64,000 nt of DNA from Sorangium cellulosum (GTDB lineage Bacteria; Myxococcota_A; Polyangia; Polyangiales; Polyangiaceae): positions 2,232,001 to 2,296,000 of the forward strand of contig NZ_CP012673.1 of the NCBI RefSeq assembly GCF_002950945.1, written 5' to 3'. The translations under genes were made by a program, and so were the position numbers. The notes under the pieces were generated by a model. It ran no database searches. It had not been told where the DNA came from and saw only the letters and a list, made by a program, of their open reading frames with translations. How positions within the stretch are numbered: position 1 is the first letter of the stretch; every line of letters begins with the position of its first letter. Of the stretch, positions 17,817-28,372 are shown piece after piece.

Positions 17817-17897
17817 GAACCGCCAAGGCGCCAAGGACGCCAAGAAGGAGAAGAAAATATCTTGGCGCCCTTGGCGCCCTTGGCGCCTTGGCGGTTC
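17817..17897. repeat. 81-bp CCGCCAAGG inverted repeat
   Basis: The outer 20 nt on each side (beginning GAACCGCCAAGG) are perfect reverse complements. The arms continue imperfectly as copies of CGCCAAGG around an AT-rich loop. It lies 34 bp beyond the lactonase stop codon and could act as a strong transcription end or be a dispersed REP-like element. A separate 15-bp near-palindrome, ACGGGTTGAACCCGT, lies at about 17783-17797. Confidence 0.85.
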
Positions 17898-17930
17898 ATC
17901 TCTCGTTCCTCAACGTGATCGGTGTTCTAG

Positions 17931-18851
17931 CTAACGCCCGGCGCCGCGGGTGTTCAGGTAGACCGCGTACAGCGAGGTCGTGCCGCAGATGAACAGGCGA
18001 TTGCGTTTGGCGCCGCCGAAGCAGACATTGGACACCGTCTCGGGGATCAGCACCTTGCCGAGCAGCGCGCCGTCGCTCGCGTGGCAGTGCACGCCGTCGC
18101 CGGCCGACAGCCACAGGTTGCCGCGCACGTCGACGCGGAAGCCGTCGTACACGCCCACCGGGCAGGTCGCGAACACCTCGCCGCCGGTCAGCCTGCCATT
18201 GTCGTCGACGCGGAACTTGCGCACGTGGTGCGGGCCGTCCTTCACGTGCGTCGCGCCGGTGTCGGCGATGTACAGCAGCGACTCGTCCGGCGAGAAGGCG
18301 AGACCGTTGGGCTGCACGAAGTCGTCCGCGACGGCCGTCAGCGCGCCGGCGGCCGGGTCGACGCGGTAGACGCGCTGCGCGCCCTGCTCGTTCGGCGACG
18401 CGTCGCCTTCGTAGTCGCTGTCGATGCCGTAGCTCGGGTCGGTGAACCAGACGCTGCCGTCGGACTTCACGACCACGTCGTTCGGCGAGTTCAGCCGCTT
18501 GCCCTCGAAGTGCGACGCGAGCACCGTGCGCGAGCCGTCGTGCTCGGTGCGCGAGATGCAGCGGCCGCGGTGCTCGCAGGAGACGAGGCGGCCCTCTAGG
18601 TCGACCGTGTGGCCGTTGGTGTTCCTCGCGGGCTGGCGGAACACCGAGACCGAGCCGTCGGTCTCGTCCCAGCGCAGCATGCGGTCGTTCGGGATGTCCG
18701 ACCAGACGAGGTAGCGCCCCGCTGCGAACCACGCCGGCCCCTCCGCCCAGCGGCAGCCGGTGTACAGCTTCTCGACGTGCACGTGCGGGAGCGCGAGCTC
18801 GCGGAAGCGCGGGTCGATCACCTCGAAGCTCGGGGTCAGCTCGATGACCAT
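17931..18851 (-). CDS. SMP-30/gluconolactonase-family sugar lactonase
   Basis: Predicted 306-residue cytoplasmic six-bladed beta-propeller lactonase, expected to open xylono- or arabinonolactone to the aldonate used by the YjhG-type dehydratase. The ATG at 18851 has a strong GGAGGAG 6-7 nt upstream; the longer open frame lacks a signal peptide. Family features are GCRWAEGPAWF with the metal-binding Glu, RLNSPNDVVVKSDGSVWFTD, the metal-binding Asn in FVQPNGLAFSPDE and YDGFRVDVRGNLW. The metal ligands Glu, Asn and Asp are all present. It belongs functionally to the pentose pathway although it is separated from the operon by the DUF1552/1592 pair. No operator of the LacI type was found before it. 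Confidence 0.88.
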   Translation of the reverse strand: MVIELTPSFEVIDPRFRELALPHVHVEKLYTGCRWAEGPAWFAAGRYLVWSDIPNDRMLRWDETDGSVSVFRQPARNTNGHTVDLEGRLVSCEHRGRCISRTEHDGSRTVLASHFEGKRLNSPNDVVVKSDGSVWFTDPSYGIDSDYEGDASPNEQGAQRVYRVDPAAGALTAVADDFVQPNGLAFSPDESLLYIADTGATHVKDGPHHVRKFRVDDNGRLTGGEVFATCPVGVYDGFRVDVRGNLWLSAGDGVHCHASDGALLGKVLIPETVSNVCFGGAKRNRLFICGTTSLYAVYLNTRGAGR

Positions 18852-18951
18852 CGTGTTCTCCTCCTTCAATCCAAGTGCCTGCGGCCGCGGCGCCGCGGCC
18901 ATTGACCAGCAGCCTCGCGCCGGAAAGTCAAGCCACCCCCGGGGTGGCGCG

Positions 18952-19110
18952 TCAACGCAGCGCGAGCGTCACCACCACCGGTCGATGATCGCTCGCGTCG
19001 CTCTCCGGCCCGGTGCGTCGCAGACGACCGCGGCGCGCGCGCCCTTGCGGAGGGGACGGTGATCGAAGGCGAGCGCGTCGGGGCAGCGGTCCTGGACGAT
19101 CGCCGCCATG
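18952..19110 (-). pseudogene. Endonuclease/exonuclease/phosphatase (EEP) 3' remnant
   Basis: The minus strand ends with ESDASDHRPVVVTLALR and a stop at 18952, the standard C-terminus of EEP-fold phosphodiesterases (SDHRPV). The preceding part, KGARAAVVCDAPG, reads in another frame, so a frameshift is present and the rest of the gene is missing. Confidence 0.45.
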
Positions 19111-19165
19111 CTGGCGCGCGGAAGGCGTTGACCGGATGCCCGACCGCTGGGACGTTCGAAGCCGG

Positions 19166-19996
19166 ATGATCACCCCCGATGCTCCCTCCGGCTCTCCCGC
19201 CGCGCCCGCGCAGCGCCCGCCCGCGGGGCTCGTGCCGCTCGGACGCCCCGGCTTCGGCGCGGGCCTCAAGGCCATGCTGGGCGGCTACGGTTACCTCTTT
19301 CGCACGCCGGACCTCTGGCCGCTCGCGCTCGTCCCCGCGGGCATCGCGCTCGTGCTCACGGTCGTGTTCGCCATCGGCGGCGTGAAGCTCGCGCCCTCGC
19401 TCGTCGAGTTGATCGTGAAGGAGCCGGGGACGGGGGTGCTCTGGACCGTGCTCATGGCCGTGCTGCGGATCCTCTCGCTCGCGGTGGTGCTCGTGGCCGC
19501 CCTCGCCATCTCGTTCGGGCTCGCGAAGCCGCTCTCGGGGCCCGCGCTGGAGCGGATGGTGCGCAGGGTCGAGGCCGATCTCGGGGCGCCCGCGTGGCCG
19601 GAGGTCGGCTTCTTCGCGGACATGTGGCGCGCGCTGCAGTCGTCGCTCGTGGCGCTCGCCTTCACGCTCCCGATCGTCATCGTCCTCGGCGTCGTGGGGT
19701 TCCTCTTCGCGCCGGCGAGCGTCGTCGTCATCCCGCTTCAGCTCGCGGTGACGGCGCTCGCGGGGGCCTGGGACCTCTGCGACTGCCCGCTGTCGATCCG
19801 CGGCGTGCCCGTGGCGGCGCGGATCGCTTTCGTGCGCCGGAACCTCGCCGCGGTGATGGGCTTCGGCTTCGGCCTCGCGTTGCTCTCGTTCTTGCCTTGC
19901 GCGCTGCTCCTCGTGCTCCCGGCCGGCATCCTCGGGGCGGCTCGACTCGTCGTCACGCTGGAGCGGTGGGAGACCTCGAAGCGAGCGCCGCGCTGA
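19166..19996 (+). CDS. EI24/CysZ-like inner-membrane protein
   Basis: Predicted 276-residue membrane protein. The ATG at 19166 is preferred; an ATG at 19136 in the same frame is possible. After a Pro/Ala-rich cytoplasmic start come RPGFGAGLKAMLGGYGYLF and several hydrophobic helices (about residues 55-80, 105-135, 170-215, 230-265). The conserved pair before the third helix (PLSGPALERMVRRVE) and the late PLSIRGVPVAARIAFVRR loop are typical of the EI24 family, which includes CysZ-like proteins. The substrate is unknown; no sulfur genes are nearby. The gene stands alone between a nuclease relic and the molybdenum hydroxylase genes. Confidence 0.7.
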   Translation: MITPDAPSGSPAAPAQRPPAGLVPLGRPGFGAGLKAMLGGYGYLFRTPDLWPLALVPAGIALVLTVVFAIGGVKLAPSLVELIVKEPGTGVLWTVLMAVLRILSLAVVLVAALAISFGLAKPLSGPALERMVRRVEADLGAPAWPEVGFFADMWRALQSSLVALAFTLPIVIVLGVVGFLFAPASVVVIPLQLAVTALAGAWDLCDCPLSIRGVPVAARIAFVRRNLAAVMGFGFGLALLSFLPCALLLVLPAGILGAARLVVTLERWETSKRAPR

Positions 19997-20296
19997 GCTC
20001 GGGCGGGCGGCGCGTGTTCGTCGTTGCCACGGGCCGCTCGAACCGATGGGCGCGCCGTTCTCGTTCGAGGAGGGCATCGCTCGTTATTTGCATGGATAGA
20101 AAACCGCTTGCCATGAACGCGCATTGACGGGCACCCCTGCAGTCGCCAGGATGTCGCCCATGACGGCGTAGGGAGGTGCGAAGCGGCCGGCCCTCGCCAC
20201 GGGAACATCCAGGAATTGGGCGCCTGTGGTCGCAGGTCCGGCCTCGGACCCCTGTCGTCTGGATGCTGAGGACCACCGCCAGCAAGAGGGTCTCCA
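19997..20296. other. Gene-free stretch
   Basis: No gene or clear signal was found; it ends in an AGAGGG ribosome-site-like sequence before the stub at 20297. Confidence 0.4.
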
Positions 20297-20407
20297 ATGA
20301 CCTTGGTCACCGCAGGCTCAGGTCTCATCGGCTCGCACGCACGTGAATTGCCACGTGCGTCCTTTGACGACAATTTCGTGTACCCCTGCCGAGCGAAGCA
20401 GCCATGA
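20297..20407 (+). pseudogene. NmrA/SDR-type Rossmann N-terminal stub
   Basis: A 36-codon frame with an AGAGGG upstream starts MTLVTAGSGLIGSHAREL, the first strand and glycine-rich loop (GxxGxxG) of NmrA/atypical SDR oxidoreductases. Similarity ends after about 18 residues. Its stop codon overlaps the start of the Fe-S subunit gene at 20404, so it could be translated as a leader peptide coupled to that operon. Confidence 0.45.
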
Positions 20408-20864
20408 TGAAGATCGACATCAACGGATCCGTTCGCGAGATCGACGTCTCCCCAGACATGCCCCTGCTGTGGGTGCTCCGCGATGTGCTGGGGTTGCCCG
20501 GCACCAAGTTCGGCTGTGGCATGGCCCAATGCGGCGCCTGCACAGTCCACCTCGACGGCAACCCCACCCGCTCCTGCGTCCTGCCGGTGTCGAGCGTCGG
20601 GGCGCGCAAGGTGACGACGATCGAGGGCCTGTCGAGCGACGCATCGCACCCGGTGCAGCGGGCGTGGGCCGAGGCCGATGTCGTGCAGTGCGGGTACTGC
20701 CAGTCCGGTCAGATCATGACCGCAGCGGCCTTGCTCGAGAAGAAGCCCGATCCAGGCGATTCCGACATCGATGCTGCGATGTCGCCCCACCTGTGTCGGT
20801 GTGGGACCTATGTTCGCATCCGCGAAGCGGTGCATCTCGCGTCGCGGCTCAAGCGAGGTGAGCG

Positions 20865-20868
<4 letters not shown>
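20404..20868 (+). CDS. [2Fe-2S] subunit of a molybdenum hydroxylase (IorA-like)
   Basis: Predicted 154-residue iron-sulfur subunit of the xanthine oxidase family, isoquinoline 1-oxidoreductase alpha-like. The plant-type cluster ligands are C38, C43, C46 and C58 ([17 protein letters not shown]). The second cluster uses C96, C99, C131 and C133 (QCGYCQSG and LCRCGTY). It carries no signal of its own and is probably exported together with the Tat-tagged large subunit. The next gene starts within its stop codon (ATGA at 20865-20868). No FAD subunit is present, as is usual for IorAB-type enzymes that pass electrons to a cytochrome c. Confidence 0.92.
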
Positions 20869-22997
<2,129 letters not shown>

Positions 22998-23007
22998 GGG
23001 ATTGACG

Positions 23008-23601
23008 ATGATCCGATCCTGCCTTGCTCTCGCCTTGTTCCTCGCCGCGTGCGGGGAAGAGACCGCCGGGGGGTCGCACGACCCCTCCTCTCCCGGCAGC
23101 CACGAAGCCGGCCTCGCCGCGTTCGAAACCGTGCGCGGCGTCCTCCAGCACCCCCGCTGTCAGAACTGCCACCCCGCCGGCGACGTGCCTTTACAGGGCA
23201 ACGACAGCCGTCCTCACAAGCAGCTCGTGCAGCGCGGGCCCACCGGCCACGGCATGGCCGGCGCCGAGTGCACGGCGTGCCACGGGCCGGCGAACCCGCC
23301 CGACAGCTACGGCGCTGCGGTTCCGCCCGGCGTCGTGAGCGGCTGGCACATGCCGCCGCCCGAGCTGCCGATGGTGTTCGTCGGTCTCGCCCCGGGCGCG
23401 CTGTGCGAGCAGATCAAGGATCCAGCGCGCAACGGCGGCAAGGACATGGCGGCGCTGCGCGCCCACCTCCACGACGACCCGCTCGTGCTCTGGGGTTGGG
23501 ACCCTGGCTTTGGCCGCGAACCCGTGGCGACACCCCACGCCGAGTTCATCGCTGCGTGGGAGACCTGGGCCCGCGCCGGCGCGCCGTGCCCGGGTGGGTG
23601 A
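23008..23601 (+). CDS. Di-haem cytochrome c-like lipoprotein, partner of the Mo hydroxylase
   Basis: Predicted 197-residue exported lipoprotein with lipobox L-A-A-C (about residue 15) and two haem-type motifs, CQNCH (about residue 50) and CTACH (about 90). The ATG at 23008 is 7 nt from AGGGG; a TTG at 23002 is in frame but too close to it. The same three-gene order (Fe-S, Moco, cytochrome c) is known for periplasmic isoquinoline-oxidoreductase-type enzymes, where the cytochrome carries electrons to the respiratory chain. It converges with the PAP2 gene 13 bp downstream. Confidence 0.82.
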   Translation: MIRSCLALALFLAACGEETAGGSHDPSSPGSHEAGLAAFETVRGVLQHPRCQNCHPAGDVPLQGNDSRPHKQLVQRGPTGHGMAGAECTACHGPANPPDSYGAAVPPGVVSGWHMPPPELPMVFVGLAPGALCEQIKDPARNGGKDMAALRAHLHDDPLVLWGWDPGFGREPVATPHAEFIAAWETWARAGAPCPGG

Positions 23602-23614
23602 TCTTACGCCGGGC

Positions 23615-24421
23615 TCAATACACCCACGTCCACGTGATCATCGTCGGCCTCGCCCCCGGGTCCTCCGGCAGGGGGCCGGCGGCGTACGGCGACTTGCTCG
23701 GTGTGATCGGGTGGACGGCCGCGACCACGAAGCCCGTCACGTGGCCCAGGATCATGCCGGCGCCGACGTCCTGCCAGGAGTGCGCGCCCGCGCCGATCCG
23801 CAGCGCCATGGTCACGAGGGTGGCCGTCTCGGCGAGGGCGAGGGCGCCGAGGCGCGGCGCGGCGTCGCCGGTCGTGCGCAGCACCAGGTTGAGGCGCACG
23901 CCGGCGAGCGCCGCGACCGGCGTGGTGTGGCCCGAAGGGAACGCGTCGAAATCGAGATCGGTGTCCCCGCAGCGGTCCGTCCGCCACGAGCGCGGCCGGC
24001 AACGGCCCGACAGCCGCTTGATCAGGCTCGAGAGGCCGGTCGACAGCGCCGCCGCCTCGGCCTCGATGAGCGACGTCCTGAGCGCCCGCGAGAAGGGGTG
24101 GGGGACGCCGACGCCCGCGAGGTAGCTGCCCTCGAGGGCGTACCCGGTGCCGAGGAGCAGCAGCGTGCCCCCGGCCGCGCCGGTGAGGTCGCTGGCGCGG
24201 CCGAGGACCTCGTTGCGCTCCTCGCTGGACGCGGCGCCCCACGCGGAGCGGCGCTGAGGGAGCAGGTAACTCGCGAGCGAGGCGGCGCTGACGGCGATGA
24301 CGACCGCCTCGCCGGCCGGATCCCCGAACGCCCAGTCCGGCGCCGCCGGCCCCACCTGCGCGGCGGCGGGCGTGCTCCATGCCAGCGCACCCACGCAGGC
24401 GAGCGGCGCGGCGTATCTCAC
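23615..24421 (-). CDS. PAP2-family phosphatase, exported
   Basis: Predicted 268-residue phosphatidic-acid-phosphatase-type protein. The start is the GTG at 24421, which overlaps the stop of the M16 gene (GTGA). It gives a signal-like N-terminus ending in PAAAQ. All three catalytic motifs are present: KRLSGRCRP (K-x6-RP), PSGHTT and GAGAHSWQDVGAG (H-x3-D). It therefore should be active, on a lipid phosphate, pyrophosphate or small acid-phosphatase substrate. Third gene of the M16-M16-PAP2 operon; a functional link with the peptidases is not obvious. Confidence 0.85.
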   Translation of the reverse strand: MRYAAPLACVGALAWSTPAAAQVGPAAPDWAFGDPAGEAVVIAVSAASLASYLLPQRRSAWGAASSEERNEVLGRASDLTGAAGGTLLLLGTGYALEGSYLAGVGVPHPFSRALRTSLIEAEAAALSTGLSSLIKRLSGRCRPRSWRTDRCGDTDLDFDAFPSGHTTPVAALAGVRLNLVLRTTGDAAPRLGALALAETATLVTMALRIGAGAHSWQDVGAGMILGHVTGFVVAAVHPITPSKSPYAAGPLPEDPGARPTMITWTWVY

Positions 24422-26184
24422 GGCTTGTTCGTCGCGGGGGAGGGCGCCTTGGGCTGCGCCGGCGCGGCGGGCTTGGCTGCCCCCTGGGCCGGCGCGGCGG
24501 CCGCCGGCTTGGCACCTTGGGCGGGCGCAGCGGTCGCCGGCTTGGCCGCCTGAGCCGGCGCAGCGGCCGCCGGCTTCGCCGCCTGGGCCGGCGCAGCGGC
24601 CGCCGGCTTCGCCGCCTCGGGCCCCGCAGCCCCCTTGCCCAGCTTGTCCGCCGCGTCGCCGGACGTCACGCCCGGGGCCTTCTGGACCGTGATCGGCCCG
24701 AGCCGCAGCGCCGACAGCTGCTCGCCGATCGCGCCGGCGTCGCCCACGAGGACGACCCGGAGCTGCTCGGGCAGGAGGTACTGCTGCGCGACCCGCTGCA
24801 CGTCCACGGGCGTGATCCGCTGGATCCGCGCCGGCCGCGTCGCGAACTCGTCGAGCGGCAGGCCGTAGACCGCGAGGCTCGCCAGCGTCGACGCCGTCGC
24901 GCCCGCCGTCTCGAAGCGGGCCGGCAGCTGGCGGATGAGGTTCGCCTTGGCGTCCGCGAGCTCCTCGATCGTGACCGGCTCCCGCCGCATCCGGTCGATC
25001 TCCGCGAGGATCTCCCGCACGGCCGGGCCGGTGTTCTCGCGCACGATCGCGCCGCCCGCGGAGAACGGGCCCGGGCCGTGCCGCATGTCGAAGCTGGAGC
25101 GCGCGCCGTAGGTGTACGCGTGCTTCTCGCGCAGGTTCAGGTTGAGCCGGCTCGAGAACTGCCCGCCGAGCAGCGTGTTCATCACGAGCAGGGCGTCGTG
25201 GTCCTTCGTCGAGCGCGGCACGCCCGGCATCGTCACCACCACGGTCGACTGCGTGAGCCCCGGCCGGTCGACGACAACGACGCGCGGCGCGCCCGCGGCG
25301 AGCGCCGGCGGCGTGGCCGGGAGCTCGGCGGTCGGCGGCGCGGTCGGCGCGCCGGCCGGCCCCTTCCAGGCCCCGAAGACCCGCTCCGCCTCCTTCACCG
25401 CGTCGGCCCTGGTGATGTTCCCGGCCATCGCGATCGTGGTCAGCTCCGGCCGGAACTGCGCGGCGTGGAACTTCGCGAGGGCGGCCGGCGTGATCTTCTT
25501 CAGCGCCGCCTCGGTGCCGAGCAGCGGCGCGCTGTACGCGTGGCCCTCGGGGTAGAGCGTCATGCCCTGCGCGATCGAGAGCAGCGACGACGGCCGGTCG
25601 TTCATCTCGGCGAGCTGGGTGATGCGGCGCGAGCGCTCCCGCTCGATCTCCGTCCGGTCGAACGCCGGGTTCATGTACGCGTCGCCGAGCAGGGTCAGCA
25701 TCTCGCCGAACCGCGGGGTCACGCTCTGCCCCTGCACGCCGCCGCCGTCGAAGGTGACCCAGGACGCGTAGTTCGCGCCGAGCTTGCCGAGCGCGTCGCT
25801 GAACGCAAGCGCGCTGCGGGTCTTCGTGCCCTGCGTGAGCATCGCGCCCGCGAACGCGCCGACGCCGGGGTCGGCCTGATCGGCGCCCCGCACGGTGGTG
25901 ACCTCGACCGCGACGATCGGCAGCTCGTGCCGCTCCACCACGAGGACGCGGATCCCGTTGGCGAGCTTCGCCTCCTCGATCCGCGGCGGCACGAAGACCA
26001 CCTCCGGCCCTGGAGGCGGCGGCGACTTGCGGAACGCGTCCGCAGGCGCGGGGGGCGGCGGCGCGGCGGGCGCCGGCGCGGGGCGCGCCGCCGTGGTCGC
26101 GGCGGGCGGCGCCTTCGGGGTCGGTGCGCAGGCGGCGAGGGCCGCGGCGGCGAGCGAGACGGAGAGGATTCGTTTCATGGACAT
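24418..26184 (-). CDS. M16 peptidase-like lipoprotein, non-catalytic partner
   Basis: Predicted 588-residue exported lipoprotein (A-L-A-A-C lipobox, about residue 19). Two M16 domains are readable, but the zinc motif HxxEH is missing: the equivalent region reads GVGAFAGAMLTQGTKTRS. The second half keeps the substrate-binding pattern of the family (NTLLGGQFSSRLNLNLREKH, YTYGARSSFD). M16 proteins often work as an active plus an inactive chain, and the active one is the preceding gene, whose stop is only 3 bp upstream. The C-terminal 70 residues are an imperfect repeat of AKPAAAAPAQ with no predicted fold. Confidence 0.88.
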   Translation of the reverse strand: MSMKRILSVSLAAAALAACAPTPKAPPAATTAARPAPAPAAPPPPAPADAFRKSPPPPGPEVVFVPPRIEEAKLANGIRVLVVERHELPIVAVEVTTVRGADQADPGVGAFAGAMLTQGTKTRSALAFSDALGKLGANYASWVTFDGGGVQGQSVTPRFGEMLTLLGDAYMNPAFDRTEIERERSRRITQLAEMNDRPSSLLSIAQGMTLYPEGHAYSAPLLGTEAALKKITPAALAKFHAAQFRPELTTIAMAGNITRADAVKEAERVFGAWKGPAGAPTAPPTAELPATPPALAAGAPRVVVVDRPGLTQSTVVVTMPGVPRSTKDHDALLVMNTLLGGQFSSRLNLNLREKHAYTYGARSSFDMRHGPGPFSAGGAIVRENTGPAVREILAEIDRMRREPVTIEELADAKANLIRQLPARFETAGATASTLASLAVYGLPLDEFATRPARIQRITPVDVQRVAQQYLLPEQLRVVLVGDAGAIGEQLSALRLGPITVQKAPGVTSGDAADKLGKGAAGPEAAKPAAAAPAQAAKPAAAAPAQAAKPATAAPAQGAKPAAAAPAQGAAKPAAPAQPKAPSPATNKP

Positions 26185-26187
26185 GGC

Positions 26188-27942
26188 TCAACCCCCCTTC
26201 GGCGCGGCCGTGCCGGCCGCAGGTTTCTCGATCGCGGGCTTCTGACCGGCGGGCGCCGCGGCGGGCGTGGTCGCCGCGGGCTTCTGACCGGCAGGCGCCG
26301 CCGCCGCGGGCTTCTGGCCCGCGGGCGCCGTCGCGGTTTGCTTCACGAGGCGCCCGGCCTTCGGGGCGCCCGGCTTCGGCGTGACGAGGGCGATCACGCG
26401 CCTGCCCGCGGGCAGGAAATCCGCCGCTGCCTTCTGCAGGTCGGCGGCCGTGGCCTTCTCGTACCGGGCCACGTCCTTCGGGAAGTACCCCGGATCGCCG
26501 GCCTGCTGGTTGTAGTTGTTGATGGCGTTCGCGCGGGCCGTCACCTGCTCCATGCCGAAGACCAGGTCCGCGAGCAGCTTCGTCCGGGCCCGCTCGTGCT
26601 CGTCCTGCGACGGCGGCGCCTTGCGCAGCCGATCGAGCTCGGCGTCGATGAGCTTCAGGACCTGCTCGGGCGACTTGCCCTTCTTCAGCGTGGCGGTGAT
26701 CTGGAACGTGCTGGCGAGCTGGCTCGACTGCTGGCCCGCGAAGACGTCCTGCGCGATCTGGAGATCGTAGACGAGCTTCTTGTAGAGCCGGCTCGTCTTG
26801 CCCGACGAGAGGACGCTGGCGACGAGGTCGAGCTCGGCGTCCCCCGGCGCGAAGCTCGGCGGCGTCACCCAGTTGATCGTCACGCGGGGCAGCTCCACGT
26901 CGGCCTCGATGTCGAGGCGCTTCTCGGTCGCGAGGTCGCCCGGGTCGGGCTTCGTGGCCACGGGCGGCGGGGCGCCCTTCGGGATCGGGGCGAAGTACTT
27001 CTCGACGAGCTCCTTCGTCCTCGCCCTGTCGATGTCGCCGGCGATGACCAGGGTCGCGTTGTTCGGCACGTAGAACGTCTTGAAGAAGGCCCGGACGTCG
27101 TCCATCTGCGCGGCGTCGAGGTCCTCGGGGGTGCCGATGGTGAGCAGGTGGTAGGGGTGGCCCTCCGGGAACAGCGCGGCGCGGACGAACTGCGGAACGA
27201 GGCCGTACGGCGCGTTCTCGTAGTTCTGGCGGCGCTCGTTCTTCACGACGTTGCGCTGGCTCTTGAACGTCTCGTCGTTCGCGTGGTCGAGCAGCCACCC
27301 CATCCGGTCGCTCTCCAGCCAGAGCACGAGCGCGAGCTCGTTGGCGGGGACGGTCTCGTAGTAGTTGGTCCGGTCGGCGTTCGTCGTGCCGTTGCGCTCG
27401 CTCGCGCCGGCCCGCTCCAGGTACTTGAGGTACATGTCCTCGCCGACGTGCTTCGAGCCCTGGAACATGACGTGCTCGAAGAGGTGCGCGAAGCCGTTCT
27501 TCCCCCTCGGCTCGTCCTTGGAGCCCACGTGGAACCAGACGTTCACGGCCACGACGGGCGTGCGGTGATCCTCGTGCAGGACGACCTCGAGCCCGTTCGG
27601 AAGCGTGTACTTCTCCACCGGGATCATGACGCTCACGCTGCCCGCGGCCGGCGTCGCCGCAGGCTGCGCTCCGGCGGGCTGCGCGGCCGCGGGCTGCGCC
27701 CCCGCAGGCTGTGCGGCCGCGGGCTGCGCCGCCGCGGCGGGTTGCGCGGGAGCGGCCGGCCTGGCGGCCGGTTGCGCCGCCGCGGCGGGTTGCGCGGGAG
27801 CGGCCGGCTTGACGGCGGACTGGGCCGCGGCAGGTCGCGCGCCATGGACGGCCAACGTCAGGCCGAGCGCGGCGACGAGCGCGCTGGACAGGGACGAGAG
27901 CGCCCGGAGGCGCCTTCGTTCGGACGGATGGGGGGCTCGCAT
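26188..27942 (-). CDS. M16 zinc peptidase, catalytic chain
   Basis: Predicted 584-residue secreted peptidase. An N-terminal hydrophobic signal (about residues 12-40, ending PAAAQ) is followed by an Ala/Pro/Gln-rich linker to about residue 100. The zinc site HLFEH is at residues 153-157 in GFAHLFEHVMFQGSKH, and the third ligand is expected in NVVKNERRQNYEN. The C-terminal tail is again Ala/Pro/Lys-rich (PAGQKPAA repeats). It heads the operon with the inactive M16 chain and the PAP2 phosphatase. A 43-bp tandem repeat begins 28 bp upstream of the start codon and occupies the promoter region. Confidence 0.9.
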   Translation of the reverse strand: MRAPHPSERRRLRALSSLSSALVAALGLTLAVHGARPAAAQSAVKPAAPAQPAAAAQPAARPAAPAQPAAAAQPAAAQPAGAQPAAAQPAGAQPAATPAAGSVSVMIPVEKYTLPNGLEVVLHEDHRTPVVAVNVWFHVGSKDEPRGKNGFAHLFEHVMFQGSKHVGEDMYLKYLERAGASERNGTTNADRTNYYETVPANELALVLWLESDRMGWLLDHANDETFKSQRNVVKNERRQNYENAPYGLVPQFVRAALFPEGHPYHLLTIGTPEDLDAAQMDDVRAFFKTFYVPNNATLVIAGDIDRARTKELVEKYFAPIPKGAPPPVATKPDPGDLATEKRLDIEADVELPRVTINWVTPPSFAPGDAELDLVASVLSSGKTSRLYKKLVYDLQIAQDVFAGQQSSQLASTFQITATLKKGKSPEQVLKLIDAELDRLRKAPPSQDEHERARTKLLADLVFGMEQVTARANAINNYNQQAGDPGYFPKDVARYEKATAADLQKAAADFLPAGRRVIALVTPKPGAPKAGRLVKQTATAPAGQKPAAAAPAGQKPAATTPAAAPAGQKPAIEKPAAGTAAPKGG

Positions 27943-27969
27943 GGGTGCGGTTCTACCGCAGATCGCCGG

Positions 27970-28293
27970 ACACCGGCGACCTCAACGCGTTCAGGCACCG
28001 GGGCGTCCGGGGACGCCGGCGACCTCAACGCGTTCAGGTACCGGGGCGTCCGGGGACGCCGGCGACCTCAACGCGTTCAGGTACCGGGGCGTCCGGGGAC
28101 GCCGGCGCCCTCGACGCGTTCAGGTACCGGGGCGTCCGGGGACGCCGGCGACCTCGACGCGTTCAGGTACCGGGGCGTCCGGGGACGCCGGCGACCTCGA
28201 CGCGTTCAGGTACCGGGGCGTCCGGGGACGCCGGCGACCTCGACGCGTTCAGGTACCGGGGCGTCCGGGGACGCCGGCCACCTCAACGCGTTC
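27970..28293. repeat. 43-bp tandem repeat, about 7.5 copies, hairpin in each
   Basis: Units start at 27970, 28013, 28056, 28099, 28142, 28185, 28228 and 28271 (last one partial). There are no spacers, so it is not a CRISPR array. Each junction contains GGCGTCCGGGGACGCC, whose 7-nt arms can form a hairpin. The array lies between the histidine kinase stop and the M16 start. Confidence 0.93.
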
Positions 28294-28372
28294 CGGCGAC
28301 GCGCGTCCCAGGACACGCATCGAGCTCAGCACACTGCTGTGCCGGGGAGCGCGGCCACGGCACCTGGCGGCC

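Noticed and set aside
17571-17843. Short minus-strand frames between the lactonase and the operator
   Set aside because: No motif, no ribosome site, and composition unlike the real genes; they overlap the operator-promoter.
27970-28293. 43-bp repeats as a CRISPR array
   Set aside because: Units are directly adjacent with no unique spacers, and no cas gene is nearby.
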